Notes under the pieces: generated by a model
Database searches by the model: none
Told to the model about the DNA's origin: nothing
What the model saw: only the letters and a program-made list of their open reading frames with translations
Source: Comamonas endophytica
Lineage (GTDB): Bacteria; Pseudomonadota; Gammaproteobacteria; Burkholderiales; Burkholderiaceae_C
Direction: 5' to 3'
DNA length: 64,000 nt
Assembly (NCBI RefSeq): GCF_023634805.2
Contig: NZ_CP106882.1
Location: 186,001 to 250,000 of the forward strand
In this document: piece after piece, positions 34,583-47,465 of the stretch
Layout of the letters: the number at the start of each line of letters is the position of its first letter
How positions within the stretch are numbered: position 1 is the stretch's first letter
Translations under genes and position numbers: made by a program

Positions 34583-36169
34583 TCACGATTCGCTGGGCGC
34601 GGCCAGCGCATCCACCTCGATGCGGTTGCGCCCTTCGCGCTTGGCCTGGTAGAGCATTTCGTCGGCGCGCTGCAGCACCTCGGCCATCTTCGCGCCCCTG
34701 CCGGGCCAATGGGCAATGCCGATGGATACCGTCACGCCGGGCACGGGCGACATGTCGGCGCGCTCGACCTGCTGGCGCAGGCGCTCGGCCACCCGCAGCG
34801 CCACCTGAGGTCCGGTGCGCGGCAGCAGCACCAGGAACTCCTCGCCGCCGACGCGGCAGAAGACGTCGTCCTCGCGCGCGCATTCGCGGATGTGCTGCGC
34901 GAGCTGGCGCAGCACGCCATCGCCCACGTGGTGGCCATGGGTGTCGTTGACGCGCTTGAAGAAATCCACGTCCACGCTCATCACCGTGAACGGTGTCTGT
35001 TCGCGCTCCCAGGACTGCAGCGTCTGCTCCAGTGCGCGGCGGTTGCCCAGGCCCGTCAGCGGATCGGTGTGCGCGTCCTGCCGCAGCCGGGTGATGTTCT
35101 TCTGCAGCAGTCCGATGCCCAGGAGCATGGCCTTCTTCAGCTCCGCGGATTCGTAGTACCAGGACTTCACACGCTGGATCTCCTCGGCCGTTGCCGGGTC
35201 GTCCATGGCGCGCGCGCCGCTGGCGAGCTGCTGCAGCGGCCGCGCGATGCGGCATGCGCACCACCAGATGAACAGCAGCGAAGCCAGCGCCAGGGGCAGC
35301 GAGGCGAGCAGGACCCGCAGCATCAGCGCGTCGAGCGCCGCCAGCGTGGCCTGCAGCGGCCGTTGCGAGACGACGCCCCAGCCGGTCGCCGGGATGGTGG
35401 CATAGCCCGCAAGCATGGCAATGCCCTGGCTGTTGACGACCTGCATCCTGCCGGAGATGCCGTCGATGACCTCTTCGATCGCGGCATTGCCTTTGACGGC
35501 CGTGCCCACGCGCTCGTTGTCGGGGTGGTAGATCAGGCGCCGCTGCTGGTCCACCACATAGAGGTAGGTGCCGTCTTGGGAATAATGCGAGGCCAGCAGC
35601 CGGCTGAGGAAGTTCTCGTGCTTGAGGTAGATCGTGCCGGCCACCGCTCCGAGGTAGTTGCCCTGGGCGTCGACCACTGGCTGCGAGATGAAAACCAGCA
35701 GGTTGCCGACGGCGGACAGGAACGGCTGGCTGATCACCGGCTTGCGCCGCGCGTTGGCCTCGACCGGACCCGGCGTGTTGAGCTGCCGGCCCACCAGCTT
35801 GAGGCTTTGCGGCGAACTCGCCAGCACCTGATTGTGGCTGTCGATGATGGCAATCGAGTTGAAGCTGTCGGTCTGCAGGAACAGGCGCTCGGATTCTGCC
35901 GCGAGGAAGCGTGGGTTGTCGAAATCGGTCCCGATGATCTGCGCCGCGTAGCCAAGCTGCTGCATGACCTCGTCGAAGAAGTCATCGGTGCTGGCCGCCA
36001 TCTTGGCGGCATAGGCGTGGTTGCTCTTGAGCTCGGCGTCGATCAGCTGCTGGCGCTGCACCTGGTAGCTGGCATGCAGCGCATTGGCCAGCGAGACCAG
36101 CACGCTGGCAATGGTCAGTGCCAGGATCAGGCGCCCCAGATCCATCTTGGCGATCGACTTCAGGTTCAT
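34583..36169 (-). CDS. dCache-sensor diguanylate cyclase
   Basis: Membrane enzyme of 528 residues that makes c-di-GMP from two GTP. It has an N-terminal helix (LGRLILALTIASVLVSLANAL), a periplasmic dCache sensor of about 240 residues (FNSIAIIDSHNQVLASS, TGWGVVSQRPL), a second helix (LLASLPLALASLLFIWW), a HAMP-like linker, then GGDEF. The active site reads GGEEF (about 438-442) and an RxxD I-site (REDD) lies five residues before it, so it should be active and product-inhibited. ATG at 36169 is chosen; 16 more codons are open upstream. Confidence 0.9.
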   Translation of the reverse strand: MNLKSIAKMDLGRLILALTIASVLVSLANALHASYQVQRQQLIDAELKSNHAYAAKMAASTDDFFDEVMQQLGYAAQIIGTDFDNPRFLAAESERLFLQTDSFNSIAIIDSHNQVLASSPQSLKLVGRQLNTPGPVEANARRKPVISQPFLSAVGNLLVFISQPVVDAQGNYLGAVAGTIYLKHENFLSRLLASHYSQDGTYLYVVDQQRRLIYHPDNERVGTAVKGNAAIEEVIDGISGRMQVVNSQGIAMLAGYATIPATGWGVVSQRPLQATLAALDALMLRVLLASLPLALASLLFIWWCACRIARPLQQLASGARAMDDPATAEEIQRVKSWYYESAELKKAMLLGIGLLQKNITRLRQDAHTDPLTGLGNRRALEQTLQSWEREQTPFTVMSVDVDFFKRVNDTHGHHVGDGVLRQLAQHIRECAREDDVFCRVGGEEFLVLLPRTGPQVALRVAERLRQQVERADMSPVPGVTVSIGIAHWPGRGAKMAEVLQRADEMLYQAKREGRNRIEVDALAAPSES

Positions 36170-36248
36170 GGGCGATATAGGTGGGTCTTGAGGAAGAAGG
36201 GGAAGGGACCGCGGCAACTGCCGGGCATACAGCGTGGGTTACATGATG

Positions 36249-39200
36249 TTACACCACCAGGCGTGAATACCCCACTCCACCTCCCTTTTCCACGCGGATC
36301 TGCGCCGGAATGCGCTGCTTGAGCGCGTCCACATGGCTGATGATGCCGATCATCTTGCCACTGGCGTTGAGCGCATCGAGCGCCGTGAGCGCCACCTCCA
36401 GCGTATCGCCATCGAGCGTGCCGAAGCCTTCGTCGAGGAACAGCGAATCGATGGAGGTCTTGCGGCTGACCAGGTCCGACAGCGCCAGGGCCAGCGCCAG
36501 GCTGACCAGGAACGACTCGCCGCCCGAGAGCGTGCGCGTGTCGCGCGCGATGTCGCCCTGCCAGCCGTCGACGATGTCGAGCTCCAGCGCGCCCGTGGGC
36601 TTGCGCAGCAGCCGGTAGCGGCCATGCAGCCGCAGCAGATGGCGGTTGGCCAGGTGCAGCAGATGGTCGAGCGTCAGCCCCTGGGCGAACTTGCGGAACT
36701 TGTCGCCGCGCGCCGAGCCGATCAGCCCGTCGAGGTGCTGCCACAGCTCGCAGTCGCGCGCCTGCAGCGCCATCTGTGCCAGCAGTTCCTGCTGGCCCGC
36801 GCGGCGCCGGGCATCGTCGGCCAGGCGGGCGCGGGCTTCGCCGCGCTGCGCCGCCAGCTCGGCACGCTGCTCCTCGAGCCGCTGCAGCGCTTCGCTCAGC
36901 CGTTCGGCAGGCGCATCGGTCAGTGCCTGCGCCTGGAGCTCCGCATGGCGCGCATGCGCCGCGGCCTGCAATGCCTGGCGCTGCTGCAGCGCGGTCTGCA
37001 ACTGCTCGTGCAGCGCCGCCAGCCGCGTGCGCTCATGGGGCGCCAGCAGTGCCTGCAGGTAGCCGGGCTCGTCGGTCCAGGGGCTGTCGCGCAGCGCCTG
37101 TTGCCAGGCGGCTTCGGCCTGGGCCGCGCCGGTGTCCTGGGCCTCCTGCATCGCCTGCGCCTGCTGCGCCTGGCCCTGCAGGCCGGCAAGCTGCTGCGCG
37201 CCCTGCTCGATCAGCTGCACACAGGCGTGCAGATCCGCGGCGGGCGTGGGCGCCGGCCCGGTGGCTTGCTCCCGGTGCGCCTGCCAATGTTCGGCCCAGC
37301 GCAGCGCCTCGGCCTGCGCCGCCGCGCATGCGGGCTGCTGCTGCGCGATCTGCGGCGCCAGTTGCTGCAGCTGCGCCTCGCTGCTCTGCCACCGCTGCCA
37401 AGCCTGCTGCCGGGCCTGCAGCCACTGCGCAGCCGTCTCCGGCGCCGGCAGCGCGGCATGACCGGCATCGGCCAGCGATGCCTGCAGCTGCGCGTCAAGC
37501 ACCGCGCCCGCCTCGGCCTGGGCGTGCAGTGCGGCTGCTGCCGCCTGCGCGCGCGTTGCCAGCTCCCGCGCCGCCTGCTGCGCCAGGGCATCGGCGCTGC
37601 GTGCGGCCAGCAGCGCGTTGTCGCTCTGGCCGAAGGCATCCTTGGCGGCGCGCAGGCGCTGCTCGGCGCGCTCGGCCGCCTGCAATGCCTCGCCCAGCGC
37701 ACCCAGCGCCTGCGCGCACTGCGCCTGGGCCTGGCCCAACTGATCGGGCTGCATCCAGGCATCGGCATCGGGCCGCTGATCGGGCGGCAGCTGCTGCAGC
37801 AATGCCGTCCAGGCCGGCAGCCAGCGCGACTGCAGATCGTCCGCCAGCTGCCCGCGCTGCTGCTGCAGTGCGCGCTGGGTGCTCTCGCAGCGCGCCAGCG
37901 CCGTGGCTGCGGCTTCGCCCTGCTGGCGCAGCAGATCGAGCTCGGCGCGGCGCTGCGCCAACTGGGTGCGCGTGGCCGAAGGATCCAGCGCCGCATAGCT
38001 GGCGACGGCCGGGTGCTCGAGCGCGCCGCACAGCGGGCAGGCCTCGCCGGGCTGCAGCGCCTGGCGGTGCTCGGCGAGGCTCTGGATCAGCTGCTCGCGT
38101 TCGAGCAGCTGCTGCTGGCTGGCGACCAGCTCGTTCAGCAGCTTCCACTGGCTGCGCAGCTGCGCGCGCTCGGCGCCATGGGCCTGCAGCGCCTGCGCGG
38201 CTTCGCGCTCCTGCCGTGCCAGGGCCTGCAATTGCTGCGCGATCAGTTGCCGCTCCTGCGTACGTTGTTGCACGTCCTGCCAGATGTGCGCCTGGGCCTG
38301 CAGCTGCTGCCAGCGCGTGCGCAGCAGGCTGCTGTCCTCGGGGGGCACGGCAGCCTGCGCGGCGCGCAGCGCGGAATCGGCATCGGCCTGTGCCTGCGTG
38401 GCGGACGCAATCCTGCCTGCCGCGGCCTGCGCCCGCTGCTGCGCCTGCTCCAGCTGTTGCTGCAGTGCCTGCAAATCCTGCTGCCCTGCCTGGTGTTGCC
38501 GCTGCAGTGCGGCACGCTGCGCGAACTGCTGGCGCCAGCCGCTCAGCTGCTCGCCCAGGCGGGCATCGGCCGCGTGGCTTCGGCAGTAATCCTGCAGCGC
38601 CTGCTGTTCGGCCAGCAGGCGCTGCAGGTGCAGCTGCGCGGCCTCGGCAGCCTGGGCCGAAAGCGCGGCCGCATGGCGGTAATGGTGGGCCTGTGCCATG
38701 CGCTGCGCCTGCTGCGCAGCGGTCAGTTGCTCGAGCCGCACCTGGCCCTCGGCACGCGCCGCCCGGGCACGCTGCCAGGCCTGGTGCATGGGCTGCAGCG
38801 CCTGTGCCGGCGCGTCCAGCGCCAGCCGCTGCAGCTCGGGCGCGGCCGCGGCCAGCGCATCGCCGGCCTGGGCGCAGTCGCTGCCGGCAGCGCGCAGGGC
38901 AGCCTGGGCGTGCGCCAACTGCTGCTGCCACTGCTGCTGCCCCAGGGCTTGCGCATGGGCCTGCTGCACCTGCGCGAGTTCCTGCTGCAGCCGCGCGTCA
39001 TCGGCCTGCAGGGCCGCGCGCTCCTCGTCGGACAGCAGCTGCACGCCATCGGCCTGCGCCTGGTGCTGCTGCAATTGCTGGCGCGCGGCGCGTGCGTTCT
39101 CGAACACGGCAATCGAGATCTCGCCGTAGATTTCCGTGCCCGTGAGCTCCTCGAGCAGTTCCGCGCGCTCGTTGGCGCTGGCCGTGAGAAAGGCGGCGAA

Positions 39201-39668
39201 TCCGCCCTGGGCCAGCAGCATGGACTTGGTGAAGCGCGCGAAGTCCAGCCCGGTGATCTCGGCGATGCGCCGGCGCTTGTCGTTGATCTGGGTGCTCAGG
39301 ATCTGCCCGTCACGCGTCGCCAGCTCCACCTTGGGTGCCTGCAGCGCGCCATCGACGCGGTCGCGCGCGCGCCGCTGGCTCCAGTAGGCGCGGTAGTGCT
39401 GTCCTTTGACCTCGAATTCCACTTCCGCCAGGCAGTCGCTGGTGTGGCGCGTCATCAATTCGTTGGTCAAGGCGCTCAGGGTGTTCAGGCGCGGGGTCTC
39501 GTGGTAGAGCGCCACGCAGATCGCATCGAGCAGCGTGGATTTGCCGGCGCCCGTGGGGCCGGTGATGGCAAACAGGCTGTTGTCGGTGAACGGCGCCCGG
39601 GTGAAGTCGATTTCCCACTCGCCCTTGAGCGAGTTCAGGTTCCTGAAGCGCAGCCGGGTGATTCTCAT
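36249..39668 (-). CDS. sbcC: Exonuclease subunit SbcC
   Basis: Rad50-like ATPase of 1139 residues that works with SbcD to open hairpins and clear protein-blocked DNA ends. Walker A GPTGAGKS is at 37-44; two long Gln/Ala-rich coiled coils flank the zinc hook CPLCG near residue 543; signature LSGGES (about 1047) and Walker [13 protein letters not shown] (about 1075) close the second half-site. It overlaps the sbcD stop by four bases (ATGA). The coiled coil is strongly enriched in Gln and Ala, which produces many long false frames on the opposite strand. Confidence 0.95.
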   Translation of the reverse strand: MRITRLRFRNLNSLKGEWEIDFTRAPFTDNSLFAITGPTGAGKSTLLDAICVALYHETPRLNTLSALTNELMTRHTSDCLAEVEFEVKGQHYRAYWSQRRARDRVDGALQAPKVELATRDGQILSTQINDKRRRIAEITGLDFARFTKSMLLAQGGFAAFLTASANERAELLEELTGTEIYGEISIAVFENARAARQQLQQHQAQADGVQLLSDEERAALQADDARLQQELAQVQQAHAQALGQQQWQQQLAHAQAALRAAGSDCAQAGDALAAAAPELQRLALDAPAQALQPMHQAWQRARAARAEGQVRLEQLTAAQQAQRMAQAHHYRHAAALSAQAAEAAQLHLQRLLAEQQALQDYCRSHAADARLGEQLSGWRQQFAQRAALQRQHQAGQQDLQALQQQLEQAQQRAQAAAGRIASATQAQADADSALRAAQAAVPPEDSSLLRTRWQQLQAQAHIWQDVQQRTQERQLIAQQLQALARQEREAAQALQAHGAERAQLRSQWKLLNELVASQQQLLEREQLIQSLAEHRQALQPGEACPLCGALEHPAVASYAALDPSATRTQLAQRRAELDLLRQQGEAAATALARCESTQRALQQQRGQLADDLQSRWLPAWTALLQQLPPDQRPDADAWMQPDQLGQAQAQCAQALGALGEALQAAERAEQRLRAAKDAFGQSDNALLAARSADALAQQAARELATRAQAAAAALHAQAEAGAVLDAQLQASLADAGHAALPAPETAAQWLQARQQAWQRWQSSEAQLQQLAPQIAQQQPACAAAQAEALRWAEHWQAHREQATGPAPTPAADLHACVQLIEQGAQQLAGLQGQAQQAQAMQEAQDTGAAQAEAAWQQALRDSPWTDEPGYLQALLAPHERTRLAALHEQLQTALQQRQALQAAAHARHAELQAQALTDAPAERLSEALQRLEEQRAELAAQRGEARARLADDARRRAGQQELLAQMALQARDCELWQHLDGLIGSARGDKFRKFAQGLTLDHLLHLANRHLLRLHGRYRLLRKPTGALELDIVDGWQGDIARDTRTLSGGESFLVSLALALALSDLVSRKTSIDSLFLDEGFGTLDGDTLEVALTALDALNASGKMIGIISHVDALKQRIPAQIRVEKGGGVGYSRLVV

Positions 39669-40900
39669 GCGCCCGCTCCCTCGCCGTGCAGGCCGGCCAG
39701 CACGTGCCGGTAGCGTTCGCTGAGCGCGGCATGCAGCTCGGGCGCGAGCGCCTCCTCGGCCAGGCGGCGCGCGAACACCTCCTCGGGGGAGAGCTCGTCC
39801 AGCGATTCGCGCGCCGCGCCGCCGAGCTGCGCCGCCGCAGCGCCGCGCGCGCGCCGGATGCGCAGCAGCTCGAGCGGCAATCCCTGCAGCAGCGCCTCGA
39901 CACGGCTTGCCAGGTCCTTGAGATAGTCATCGCCCTGCACCGTCACTTCGAGCCATACCGGGCGCTCGGCGGTACCCTGCTGCGCCGCGGCTTGCAGCAG
40001 CGCCGGCAGCGCGCCGAAGTCTGCGGCCAGCGCGGCCATGGGCTGGAACACCGGCACCGGCAGCGCCGTGACCGCCTGCAGCCCTTCGGGCCCGACATCC
40101 ACCAGCAGCATCTGCTTGGCCTGGCGGGCTTCGTCGAAGCCTAGCGCGATGGGCGAGCCGCAGTAACGGATGTGCTCGAAGCCGCCCACTTTCTGCGGCT
40201 GGTGGATATGGCCCAGCGCGATGTAGTCGGCCGCGGGAAAGGCGCTGGTGGGAAAGGCCTCGAGCGCACCCACATAGATCTCGCGCACCGATTCGTTGCT
40301 GCTCGCGCCCACGGTGGTGAGATGCCCGGTCGCAAGGATCGGCAGCCGGCGTCCGAGCGAATCCAGCAGCTGCGCCTGCAGCGCCTGCGCCCTGGCGTGG
40401 ACCGCCTGGTAGGTGGCCTGGATCGCGCGCTGCAGCGCCAGCTGCTTGTCCTCGGCGCTCTGGCCCGCCTGGCTCTGCACCACGTCGCGCGCGCGGATGA
40501 AAGGCAGCGCGCAGACGATGCAGCCGGGCTGGCCGCCGCGCTCGGGCAGGGTCACGACATGCGCATTGGCGTCGCCGACGGCCGCGATCATTGTGGTGTT
40601 CAGGCACGCCAGCAGCGCGCGGCTGTCGTCGAGCACGCTGACCGAATCATGGTTGCCGCCCAGCAGCAGCAGTGCCACGCCCGCCGCATGCAGCCGCGCC
40701 ACCAGCTGGCTGTAGAGCGCGCGCGCATAGCTCGGCGGCGCGCCGGTGTCGAAGATGTCGCCGGCAATCAGTACCGCATCGACGGCCTGGGCCTCGACCT
40801 GCACCAGCAGCCAGTCGATCAGCGTCTGGTGCTCGGCCTCGCGGCTCTTGCCCATGAAATGCTGGCCCAGATGCCAGTCGGAGGTGTGGAGGATGCGCAT
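39665..40900 (-). CDS. sbcD: Exonuclease subunit SbcD
   Basis: Mre11-like calcineurin phosphoesterase nuclease, 411 residues, partner of SbcC. Metal-binding motifs are complete: HTSDWHLGQ (start of protein), [23 protein letters not shown] and ALGHIHQPQ. The start is ATG 40900 without a strong ribosome site. It precedes sbcC with a four-base overlap, the standard sbcDC order. Confidence 0.95.
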   Translation of the reverse strand: MRILHTSDWHLGQHFMGKSREAEHQTLIDWLLVQVEAQAVDAVLIAGDIFDTGAPPSYARALYSQLVARLHAAGVALLLLGGNHDSVSVLDDSRALLACLNTTMIAAVGDANAHVVTLPERGGQPGCIVCALPFIRARDVVQSQAGQSAEDKQLALQRAIQATYQAVHARAQALQAQLLDSLGRRLPILATGHLTTVGASSNESVREIYVGALEAFPTSAFPAADYIALGHIHQPQKVGGFEHIRYCGSPIALGFDEARQAKQMLLVDVGPEGLQAVTALPVPVFQPMAALAADFGALPALLQAAAQQGTAERPVWLEVTVQGDDYLKDLASRVEALLQGLPLELLRIRRARGAAAAQLGGAARESLDELSPEEVFARRLAEEALAPELHAALSERYRHVLAGLHGEGAGA

Positions 40901-41008
40901 GGAAGGGAAAGAAAAGGCGCCGGCGGGCGCTGCGCCCGGTGCTCGGTGGCCGGGCAGAAAACGCCTATTGTGCCCTGCCCACCCGCGCCAGCCCTCGGCG
41001 CGGTTGGG

Positions 41009-41545
41009 CTATTTGCCGCGCAGCCACCAGCCCATCCAGCGTACCAGCCGCGGCATGACCACATACGACATCAGCGAGACCACCAGCACCGTCACGAGCA
41101 GGATCCGCGCCAGAAAAGGCCATGACTGCAGCAGCGGCGTCAGCAGCCCCAGGCTCACTGCCACCAGCGGAAAGATGCCCATCCAGCTGACCACCGTGAG
41201 CTTCCACTTGGGTGGCACCGCCACCGGCACCGGGGGCGCGGTCCAGACCTGCAGGCCTTCGATCGGGCCTGCATCCACCACCTCGGCCATCTGCTCCAGG
41301 CGCTCGCGCCACTGCGCATGCCCGGCCGACTCCTGCCAGCGCGCAAGATCCTGCAGCGTGGCAAAGCGCTGAACGAACTGATGGGGCTCGCGCTCGGCGG
41401 CCGGTGGAATCAGGCTGGCGAAGACGCAGCCGGGGATCTGGCGCGAGCCCTGGAGCAGGCCTTCCAGCAGCGCCATGCAATCTTCTGCGCGGCCAGGCTT
41501 GGCGTGGCAGCGCAGGATGCGCGCCACGGGGGTTTTCTCGATCAA
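41009..41545 (-). CDS. ABM-domain membrane protein (antibiotic biosynthesis monooxygenase-like)
   Basis: A 178-residue protein. Residues about 5-100 form an ABM ferredoxin-like barrel (ARILRCHAKPGRAEDCMALLEGLL, FVQRFATLQDLARWQES), followed by two membrane helices (LTVVSWMGIFPLVAVSLGLL and LARILLVTVLVVSLMSYVV). The start is TTG at 41545, supported by GGAG eight bases upstream; no better ATG exists. ABM domains with this membrane tail occur widely in Proteobacteria without a proven function. Confidence 0.82.
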   Translation of the reverse strand: MIEKTPVARILRCHAKPGRAEDCMALLEGLLQGSRQIPGCVFASLIPPAAEREPHQFVQRFATLQDLARWQESAGHAQWRERLEQMAEVVDAGPIEGLQVWTAPPVPVAVPPKWKLTVVSWMGIFPLVAVSLGLLTPLLQSWPFLARILLVTVLVVSLMSYVVMPRLVRWMGWWLRGK

Positions 41546-41577
41546 ACTTGCACTCCGTATTCAGCAAGCGCGTGATT

Positions 41578-42054
41578 CTATGCGCCGGTCGGATGCGGCG
41601 TGCTGCCGGCAGCCCGCAGCATATCGACATGCGGGATGCCATCTTCGTCATAAGCTTCGCCCACGGCGTCGAAGCCAAACGACCCATAGAACCTCCGCAG
41701 ATAGACCTGCGCGCCGATCTGTATTGCCGCGCCAGGGTATTGCAGCTCCGTGAAACGGATGGCTTCTGCCATCAACGCCCGGCCCAGCCGGTGGCCTCGG
41801 AACCTTGGCAGCGTCATGACGCGGCCGATGGAAGGCTCGGGATACTTCACCCCCGGGTCCACGACCCGGATATAGGCCGCAAGCTCCCCCTCCAGGCGCA
41901 TGCGCAGATGCCAGGCCTGACGGTCCATGTCGTCCACCTCCTGGTACGGGCAGTTCTGCTCGACGACAAATACCGCGACCCGCGCCATGAGGATCTCATG
42001 CAGCTCGAGGGCGGTGAGCGATTCCAGCCGGGACCAGTGAAACTGTGCTGCCAT
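41578..42054 (-). CDS. ElaA-like GNAT acetyltransferase
   Basis: A 158-residue acetyltransferase. WSRLESLTALELHEILMARVAVFVVEQNCPYQEVDDMD is the ElaA N-terminal signature. The acetyl-CoA loop is seen in IGRVMTLPRFRGHRLGRALM and the C-terminus in QVYLRRFYGSFGFDAVGEAYDEDGIPHVDM. The ATG at 42054 is preferred over the 38-codon longer frame, which has no family support. Its substrate is unknown in all relatives. The EamA transporter gene lies immediately upstream. Confidence 0.9.
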   Translation of the reverse strand: MAAQFHWSRLESLTALELHEILMARVAVFVVEQNCPYQEVDDMDRQAWHLRMRLEGELAAYIRVVDPGVKYPEPSIGRVMTLPRFRGHRLGRALMAEAIRFTELQYPGAAIQIGAQVYLRRFYGSFGFDAVGEAYDEDGIPHVDMLRAAGSTPHPTGA

Positions 42055-42079
42055 GACGACCCCTTCGGCGGTTCGAACT

Positions 42080-43030
42080 TCAGGTGTTTGCCGCCGCGAT
42101 CTGGCGCCGCGGCCAGCCGTAGCGCGCGAAGTGCATGATTGCCATGCCCGCCACCGCAATGCCGCCACCGATCAGCAGCGAAGGATGCAGCGCCTCACCC
42201 AGCCAGAGGCTGGAAAACAGGATGCCGAACACCGGCACCAGCGAGATATAGCCGGCCGCGGCCCCTGCGCCCAGGGTCTTCACGCCGTCGAAGAACCAGG
42301 CGTAGGCCACCGCCGTCGCGCCCAGCGCCAGCGCTGCCAGGCAGGCCCAGGAGGTCCAGGGCGTGGCGGCCAGGCGGCCCCAGCTGGCGGTGCCTTCCAT
42401 GGCCAGGCTCGTGCCGCCCAGCATCGCGGCGCCGATCAGCGAGGTGACGGTGGTCGTGGTCAGCGCGTCCAGCCCCTTGAGCACCACGCGCCCGATCAGG
42501 GTATAGGCCACCCAGCTGGCAACGCAGCCCAGCAGCAGCAGCTCGCCGCGGCCGGAATGCTCCAGCCAGCTGTCCATGGAGACGCCGCCGGCAATGGCGA
42601 TCCAGGCGCCGACCACGGCCAGCACCATGCCCAGCGCGATGCGCGCGTTGAGCCGCTCGCCAAACAGCAGCGCCGCCAGCAGCAGCGTGGCCGCGGGGTT
42701 GAGCGTCACCACGATCGAGGCCTTGCCGGCCGGCACCAGCTGCACGCCCAGCATGAAAAAGGTGGAATACCCCAGCACGCCGAACGCCGCGGCGCAGGCC
42801 AGGCCCAGCCACTGCTTTGAGGTCAGGCGCAGCAAGGGCTGCAGGCCGCCGCGCCAATGCATCCACAGCAGCAGCGCCAGGCTGGCAAGGACGAAACGCA
42901 GGCTGGCGGCGGCCAGTGGCGGCATGGTCTGGGCGATCACCCGGCCCCAGGGCCAGGAGGCGCCCCAGAGCGCGGCCATGCCGAGCAGGCGCAGGTGGGT
43001 GGTGCGGATGGAAGCGGAAGTAGAGGGCAT
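42080..43030 (-). CDS. EamA/DMT family transporter
   Basis: Ten-helix inner-membrane transporter of 316 residues with two EamA repeats ([16 protein letters not shown] and [18 protein letters not shown]), each ending in the usual Gly-rich helix. The family exports amino acids, metabolites or nucleotides; the substrate is not predictable. It lies 25 bases upstream of the ElaA gene and may be co-transcribed with it. Confidence 0.9.
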   Translation of the reverse strand: MPSTSASIRTTHLRLLGMAALWGASWPWGRVIAQTMPPLAAASLRFVLASLALLLWMHWRGGLQPLLRLTSKQWLGLACAAAFGVLGYSTFFMLGVQLVPAGKASIVVTLNPAATLLLAALLFGERLNARIALGMVLAVVGAWIAIAGGVSMDSWLEHSGRGELLLLGCVASWVAYTLIGRVVLKGLDALTTTTVTSLIGAAMLGGTSLAMEGTASWGRLAATPWTSWACLAALALGATAVAYAWFFDGVKTLGAGAAAGYISLVPVFGILFSSLWLGEALHPSLLIGGGIAVAGMAIMHFARYGWPRRQIAAANT

Positions 43031-43163
43031 GGTCGGGCTCGAGACAGGCGCCTGCGGGCAATAGCCAGTCTTCGCAGGCAGGGCGCAAGCCTAACCGTTT
43101 CGGGCGCAGGACGAAGCGCTCCCGCGCTTTATCTGACTGCGCCGCTGGCCTGCAGTCGCGGCG

Positions 43164-45719
<2,556 letters not shown>

Positions 45720-45813
45720 GCGGGACCTCCGTTCTGGTCCCAGTATCCACAGCCCGCGGCGCCCTGCGCGTCATCCAATGCCGAAGGTTGACGATCCTCG
45801 CCGGGCGCATGCC

Positions 45814-46578
45814 CTAGCCCGCCGCAAGCCGCGCGGGCGGCGGCGCCCTCTCGCCGAGCGCGATGTAGATCCTGTAGCGTGCGATCTCCAGGTACTCATG
45901 CAGCGCGGCATCGGCCAGCACGAAATTGTGTGGCCGTGGCAGCAGCGACTTCTGCGCGCACAGGTAGTCCGCGCGTACCTGCGTGGCCTCGATGCCGAAA
46001 TGCGCGAAATACAGCTGGCTGCGGCGCAGGTGCACGCCCGAGGACACCAGCACCACATGGTCGGCACAGAAGTGCTGCAGCACGTCACTGGCGTAGCGCG
46101 CATGCTGCCAAGTGCTCATGCTGATGGGCTCGATCAGCACATCGTCGCCCGCCAGGCCGAGCGCCAGCAACGCCTGGCGGTAGACCATGGCCTCGGAGCT
46201 TCCGGTGCGCTGCGCGTCGCCTCCGCTCAAAAGGATCTTGCACTGCCCGCCGCTGCGCACGCATTCGCGCTGCAAGGCGGCAGCCTCGACCAGGCGTGCA
46301 TAGGAGAACAGGCCGGGCTCCAGGCCGCCGGTCGCTGCGACGCGCTCCATGCCTCCGCCCAGCACCACGATGGCATTGCGCTGGCCCCAGGCATGGGATG
46401 GCTTGACCTCGTATGCGCTTTGCAGATCCTGCAACAGCCACGCGGGAACCACGCCGCAGCCCACGGCGAAGAACAGCCCCAGCGCCAGCGCGTACAGCAT
46501 CTGCCCCATCCGCTTGCGGCACCGGGCCATGCAGGCCGCGCCTAGCAGGGCGAGGATGATCAGCAGACTCAGGATCAT
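45814..46578 (-). CDS. YdcF/ElyC-like DUF218 membrane protein
   Basis: A 254-residue protein. ATG 46578 follows GAGG and is preferred over the GTG two codons earlier. Two N-terminal helices (ILSLLIILALLGAACMA, MLYALALGLFFAVGCGVVPAW) precede a DUF218 domain with NAIVVLGGGMERV, CKILLSGGDAQRTGSSEA and VVLVSSGVHLRRSQLYFAHFGI. ElyC relatives affect envelope carrier lipid and peptidoglycan synthesis; the biochemical activity is not established. Confidence 0.85.
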   Translation of the reverse strand: MILSLLIILALLGAACMARCRKRMGQMLYALALGLFFAVGCGVVPAWLLQDLQSAYEVKPSHAWGQRNAIVVLGGGMERVAATGGLEPGLFSYARLVEAAALQRECVRSGGQCKILLSGGDAQRTGSSEAMVYRQALLALGLAGDDVLIEPISMSTWQHARYASDVLQHFCADHVVLVSSGVHLRRSQLYFAHFGIEATQVRADYLCAQKSLLPRPHNFVLADAALHEYLEIARYRIYIALGERAPPPARLAAG

Positions 46579-46660
46579 GGGCACCTCGCGGTCATGGGAA
46601 GGAAAAAGGGGCGGATGGCTCGCATGGGGACTCCTTCGATGGAAGACAGGGAAGCCAGGC

Positions 46661-46990
46661 TCAGGACAACTTGAGCAGCAGCACGCCCAGCACGATCAGC
46701 GCAATGCCCGCCCAGCCGCGGCGCGCCAGTGCCTGCTGGAAGAACAGCCGGCCGGCGGCAGTGGTGAGCACGATGCCGGTGCCGCCCCACAGCGCATAGG
46801 CCACGGACAGGTCGATGCCCTTGACGGCCTGCGACAGCGCGGTGAAGGACGCCAGCACGCAGCCAATGCCCAGCACGCCCCAGACCTTGCGGCGCCAGCC
46901 GGCCGAGCATTTGATGAACACGTTGGCGGCCACTTCCAGCAGCACTGCTAGCCCCATGAAGGCGTAATGGATGAATTGGGCGTTCTGCAT
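46661..46990 (-). CDS. mdtI: SMR-family efflux subunit, MdtI-like
   Basis: A 109-residue, four-helix small multidrug resistance protein. It carries the nearly invariant MdtI stretch ALSQAVKGIDLSVAYALWGG and the LLEVAANVFIK helix with the functional Glu. With MdtJ it forms a heteromeric spermidine exporter in Escherichia coli. It starts three bases after the mdtJ-like gene with its ribosome site AAGGAG inside that gene's end. Confidence 0.88.
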   Translation of the reverse strand: MQNAQFIHYAFMGLAVLLEVAANVFIKCSAGWRRKVWGVLGIGCVLASFTALSQAVKGIDLSVAYALWGGTGIVLTTAAGRLFFQQALARRGWAGIALIVLGVLLLKLS

Positions 46991-46993
46991 GCG

Positions 46994-47332
46994 TCACTCC
47001 TTTGCCGCGTGGCCGCCCGCGTTGACCAGCACCACGCCCGCCATCAGCAGCGCCATGCCCAGCAGCTTCAAAGCTCCCAGGCTTTCGCCAAAGAACTGCC
47101 AGCCGATGAAGGCCACGGCCGCAAGGCCCAGCGTTTCCCAGGTGGCATAGGTCACTGCCATGGGGATATGCTCCATGGCCGTGGCCAGCAGGAAGAACGA
47201 CAGGCCGATCATCAGGTACATGAACAGCAGCGCCGTCCAGGCCGTCTCCTGCGACACCAGCTTCATGACGCTGACACCGACAATCTCGGTGGCGACGGCG
47301 GCCAGCAAAAAGATCCAGGGACGCAAGGTCAT
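46994..47332 (-). CDS. mdtJ: SMR-family efflux subunit, MdtJ-like
   Basis: A 112-residue four-helix SMR protein starting MTLRPWIFLLAAVATEIVG at 47332 behind GGAGG. Helix 1 has the conserved Glu (ATEIVGVSVMK), and YATWETLGLAAVAFI corresponds to the MdtJ central helix. It is the first gene of the pair with MdtI and is divergent from a LysR gene whose start is about 130 bases away. Polyamine or cationic drug export is the expected role. Confidence 0.85.
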   Translation of the reverse strand: MTLRPWIFLLAAVATEIVGVSVMKLVSQETAWTALLFMYLMIGLSFFLLATAMEHIPMAVTYATWETLGLAAVAFIGWQFFGESLGALKLLGMALLMAGVVLVNAGGHAAKE

Positions 47333-47440
47333 GGCAATCCTCCATGTGGAAAAGGGCGCATCGGTCAGTGGGTTGGCACGGGCTTGCAGCGCGTTGAGGG
47401 AATTTTCCAAGCTCCATCGGAATCGAAAAAGTCAACATCC

Positions 47441-47455
47441 ATCTAAAAAATTGAT
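47441..47455. promoter_or_regulatory. ATC-N9-GAT LysR-type motif
   Basis: ATC-TAAAAAATT-GAT lies in the only AT-rich part of the gap between the mdtJ-like and LysR genes, 11 bases before the LysR start. It overlaps a possible promoter for the LysR gene (TCAACA, 17 bases, TATAAC at 47432-47460). Confidence 0.4.
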
Positions 47456-47465
47456 ATAACGCGCC

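Noticed and set aside
36333..39713. A 1126-codon open frame on the plus strand
   Set aside because: It is the antisense shadow of sbcC and sbcD; the product is low-complexity Leu/Arg/Gln sequence with no domain, and the minus strand carries a textbook SbcC with all motifs.
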